From: an uncultured Succinivibrio sp.
GTDB taxonomy: Bacteria; Pseudomonadota; Gammaproteobacteria; Enterobacterales; Succinivibrionaceae
DNA length: 25,334 nucleotides
Assembly (NCBI GenBank): GCA_900770725.1
Contig: CAAGLL010000047.1
Span: 1 to 25,334, forward strand
Direction of reading: 5' to 3'
Below the pieces are notes generated by a model, which was not told where the DNA came from, searched no databases, and was given only the letters and a program-made list of their open reading frames with translations. The translations under genes and the position numbers were made by a program. Shown piece after piece: positions 24,391 through 25,334 of the stretch; within the stretch, counting starts at the first letter, position 1, and each line of letters starts with the position of its first letter.

Positions 24391-24473
24391 CTTTTTCTTA
24401 TGGACTCCGCTTTTGCATTTCAGATTTCACTCTGAAATGGCTGTGCGGCAAGGACTGGGCGCCTTTCATGCTC

Positions 24474-24620
24474 CTAAAAATGCGAGCTTGACCTGGCAAC
24501 CAGCTCCACGTCTGGCTCCATGAACTGCCTGATGCGCTCGCAGACGTCTGAGAGCCTATCGCCGACCGCACCGATGATCTCATCTTCGATCTCGCCATCC
24601 TGCCTGGCGGCGGCGATCCC
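24474..24620 (-). pseudogene. 48-codon protein-like fragment without a start
   Basis: The minus-strand frame between stops at 24621-24623 and 24474-24476 reads as a plausible soluble C-terminus, including EIEDEIIGAVGDRLSDVCER and FMEPDVELVARSS. It has no start codon of its own near the 5' end, and the frame is closed upstream by TAG. It looks like the 3' remnant of a decayed gene. The parent family was not recognised. Confidence 0.3.
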
Positions 24621-24673
24621 CTAGTCGGGGGGCCTCTTCGGCAGGGTTCCGATCAGCGAGGAGAGGGAACGCT

Positions 24674-24715
24674 GGATCCTCCGTACAGGATCTCCCGTAC
24701 GGGATCCCCCGCATC
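24674..24715. repeat. 14-bp tandem repeat, three units
   Basis: Three consecutive 14-base units start at 24674, 24688 and 24702. Each begins GGATC, with the second unit GGATCTCCCGTACG. Units 1 and 2 differ at three or fewer positions; unit 3 is more diverged at its end. CCCGTACGGG at 24694-24703 is also a perfect palindrome. Confidence 0.7.
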
Positions 24716-24977
24716 TTTTCCCTTATGAGGCGGCAACAGGAGCAGAAGCTTGGCTGGTCATTCTCGACCCGGCGGTTAAGCTTAGGCGGCATGCCCTCAA
24801 GGAGGTGATGATCATCTGGCTGCGGATGGTCTTAAACAGCATGCCCTTGCCTCCGCCAATGCCGGGCCGCCGCTTCCGGCCCTGAGAGCACCTTGATCAC
24901 CCAGCGCCTCGAATGGAGGCTGATGATTCCCTCTGCCGTGAAACGCCGCATCTGCCTTGCGGCGGCTCCACAAATTC

Positions 24978-25005
24978 TTGGGATTTCAAACAGCTCTGAT
25001 ATAAT
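24978..25005 (+). promoter_or_regulatory. Sigma-70 promoter with extended -10 for the AAA-ATPase-like gene
   Basis: TTGGGA (24978-24983) is followed after 16 bases by a perfect TATAAT (25000-25005), preceded by TGA to give an extended -10 (TGnTATAAT). The predicted start near 25011 leaves a leader of about 70 bases. This is the best sigma-70-type match seen in the window. Confidence 0.75.
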
Positions 25006-25079
25006 CGAAAATAAGGGCGGCAGATTGGCGAAGGCTCATTGAACCTAGTGTCAAAGCCTTTGTTCAGAGGAGAGCGGAT

Positions 25080-25334
25080 ATGCAGGTGCAGTATGACATT
25101 CAGGCGGGCACTGAGGACTTTTCAAGCTTCATTTCCTCTGGAAGCTATTACGTGGACAAGACCAGGTTCCTGCGGCCGCTGCTGACCAGGACCGGCGTCG
25201 TGGCGCTGTTCACCAGGCCCCGGCGCTTTGGCAAGACCTTGGCGATGACCATGCTCCGGGACTTCCTCAAGGTCGATCGCGAAAACCCGGGGAGCACGCA
25301 GCTTCAGGAGCGCCTGTTCAATGGGCTTGCGGTC
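25080..25334 (+). CDS. AAA-ATPase-like protein, 5' part (runs off window)
   Basis: The first 85 codons of a gene that continues beyond the window are visible. The start has AGGAGAG about nine bases upstream. The sequence shows the typical opening of the AAA-ATPase-like family (Pfam AAA-ATPase_like, often with a C-terminal PD-(D/E)XK nuclease-like DUF1703 domain): DFSSFISSGSYYVDKTRFL, then a P-loop-like RPRRFGKTLAMTMLRDFL. In this family the loop reads RPRRFGKT rather than a classic GxxxxGKT. Members are often present in many copies in gut bacteria, and their role is unknown, with proposed links to mobile elements or defence. The C-terminal nuclease domain cannot be checked here. Confidence 0.85.
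   Translation, partial: MQVQYDIQAGTEDFSSFISSGSYYVDKTRFLRPLLTRTGVVALFTRPRRFGKTLAMTMLRDFLKVDRENPGSTQLQERLFNGLAV

Larger units (their letters stand above)
24391..24977. other. Intergenic stretch with no intact gene, possibly degenerate
   Basis: Nearly 600 bases hold only short open frames. On the minus strand, an open stretch of 39 codons runs from an ATG at 24951 to 24832, and a 70-codon frame spans 24580-24792. Neither resembles a family I know. The GC-rich composition, protein-like fragments and repeats suggest old coding remnants rather than a regulatory spacer, but I cannot name a parent gene. Confidence 0.4.

Noticed and set aside
24674..24715. Possible CRISPR-like repeat
   Set aside because: The three 14-base units are directly adjacent with no spacers and no cas genes nearby; it is a plain tandem repeat.
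24799..24809. Perfect 11-base Shine-Dalgarno-like AAGGAGGTGAT
   Set aside because: The only nearby ATG starts two bases after GGAGG and opens a frame of about 25 codons without recognisable features. It is probably chance, or a leftover ribosome site in the decayed stretch.

Overview
This window looks like the chromosome of a high-GC gammaproteobacterium. The evidence is an E. coli-length endonuclease I, a long-form two-domain QueF, a full-length PpnN, a flagellar gene order fliE to fliR like that of Vibrio, Pseudomonas and Aeromonas, and two sigma-54-type promoters in that flagellar cluster. A gut-associated relative of Aeromonadales/Succinivibrionaceae is my best guess, but it is inference. 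The genome is polarised: most genes use GC-rich third positions, so long antisense ORFs are common and were discarded.

Left part (1-7635). A large autotransporter adhesin is read leftward and loses its beta-barrel abruptly after about 8 of 12 strands. An AT-rich 0.5 kb upstream region with inverted repeats follows. Next come a leftward DUF5718/FAH-like gene and, diverging from it, the rightward genes endA (periplasmic nuclease), queF (queuosine synthesis) and ppnN (nucleotide nucleosidase). PpnN ends in a hairpin terminator convergent with the flagellar cluster.

Centre (7669-20898). A contiguous leftward cluster, in transcription order fliE-fliF-fliG-fliH-fliI-fliJ | fliK | fliL-fliM-fliN-fliO-fliP-fliQ-fliR, builds the MS ring, the switch, the export ATPase complex, the hook-length ruler, the stator-associated FliL, the C ring and the export gate. 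Near-consensus -24/-12 (RpoN) promoters precede fliE and fliK. FlhB, which often follows fliR, is not here. Several proteins carry long low-complexity extensions, and FliH has an unbroken run of sixteen glycines at four-residue spacing.

Right part (21072-25334). metE and a tightly coupled, divergent MTHFR-like gene form a methionine operon closed by a strong terminator. About 0.7 kb follows with no intact gene: short open fragments and a 14-bp tandem repeat. A well-formed extended -10 promoter then drives the 5' end of an AAA-ATPase-like gene that runs off the window.

No tRNA, rRNA, CRISPR array or complete insertion sequence was seen.
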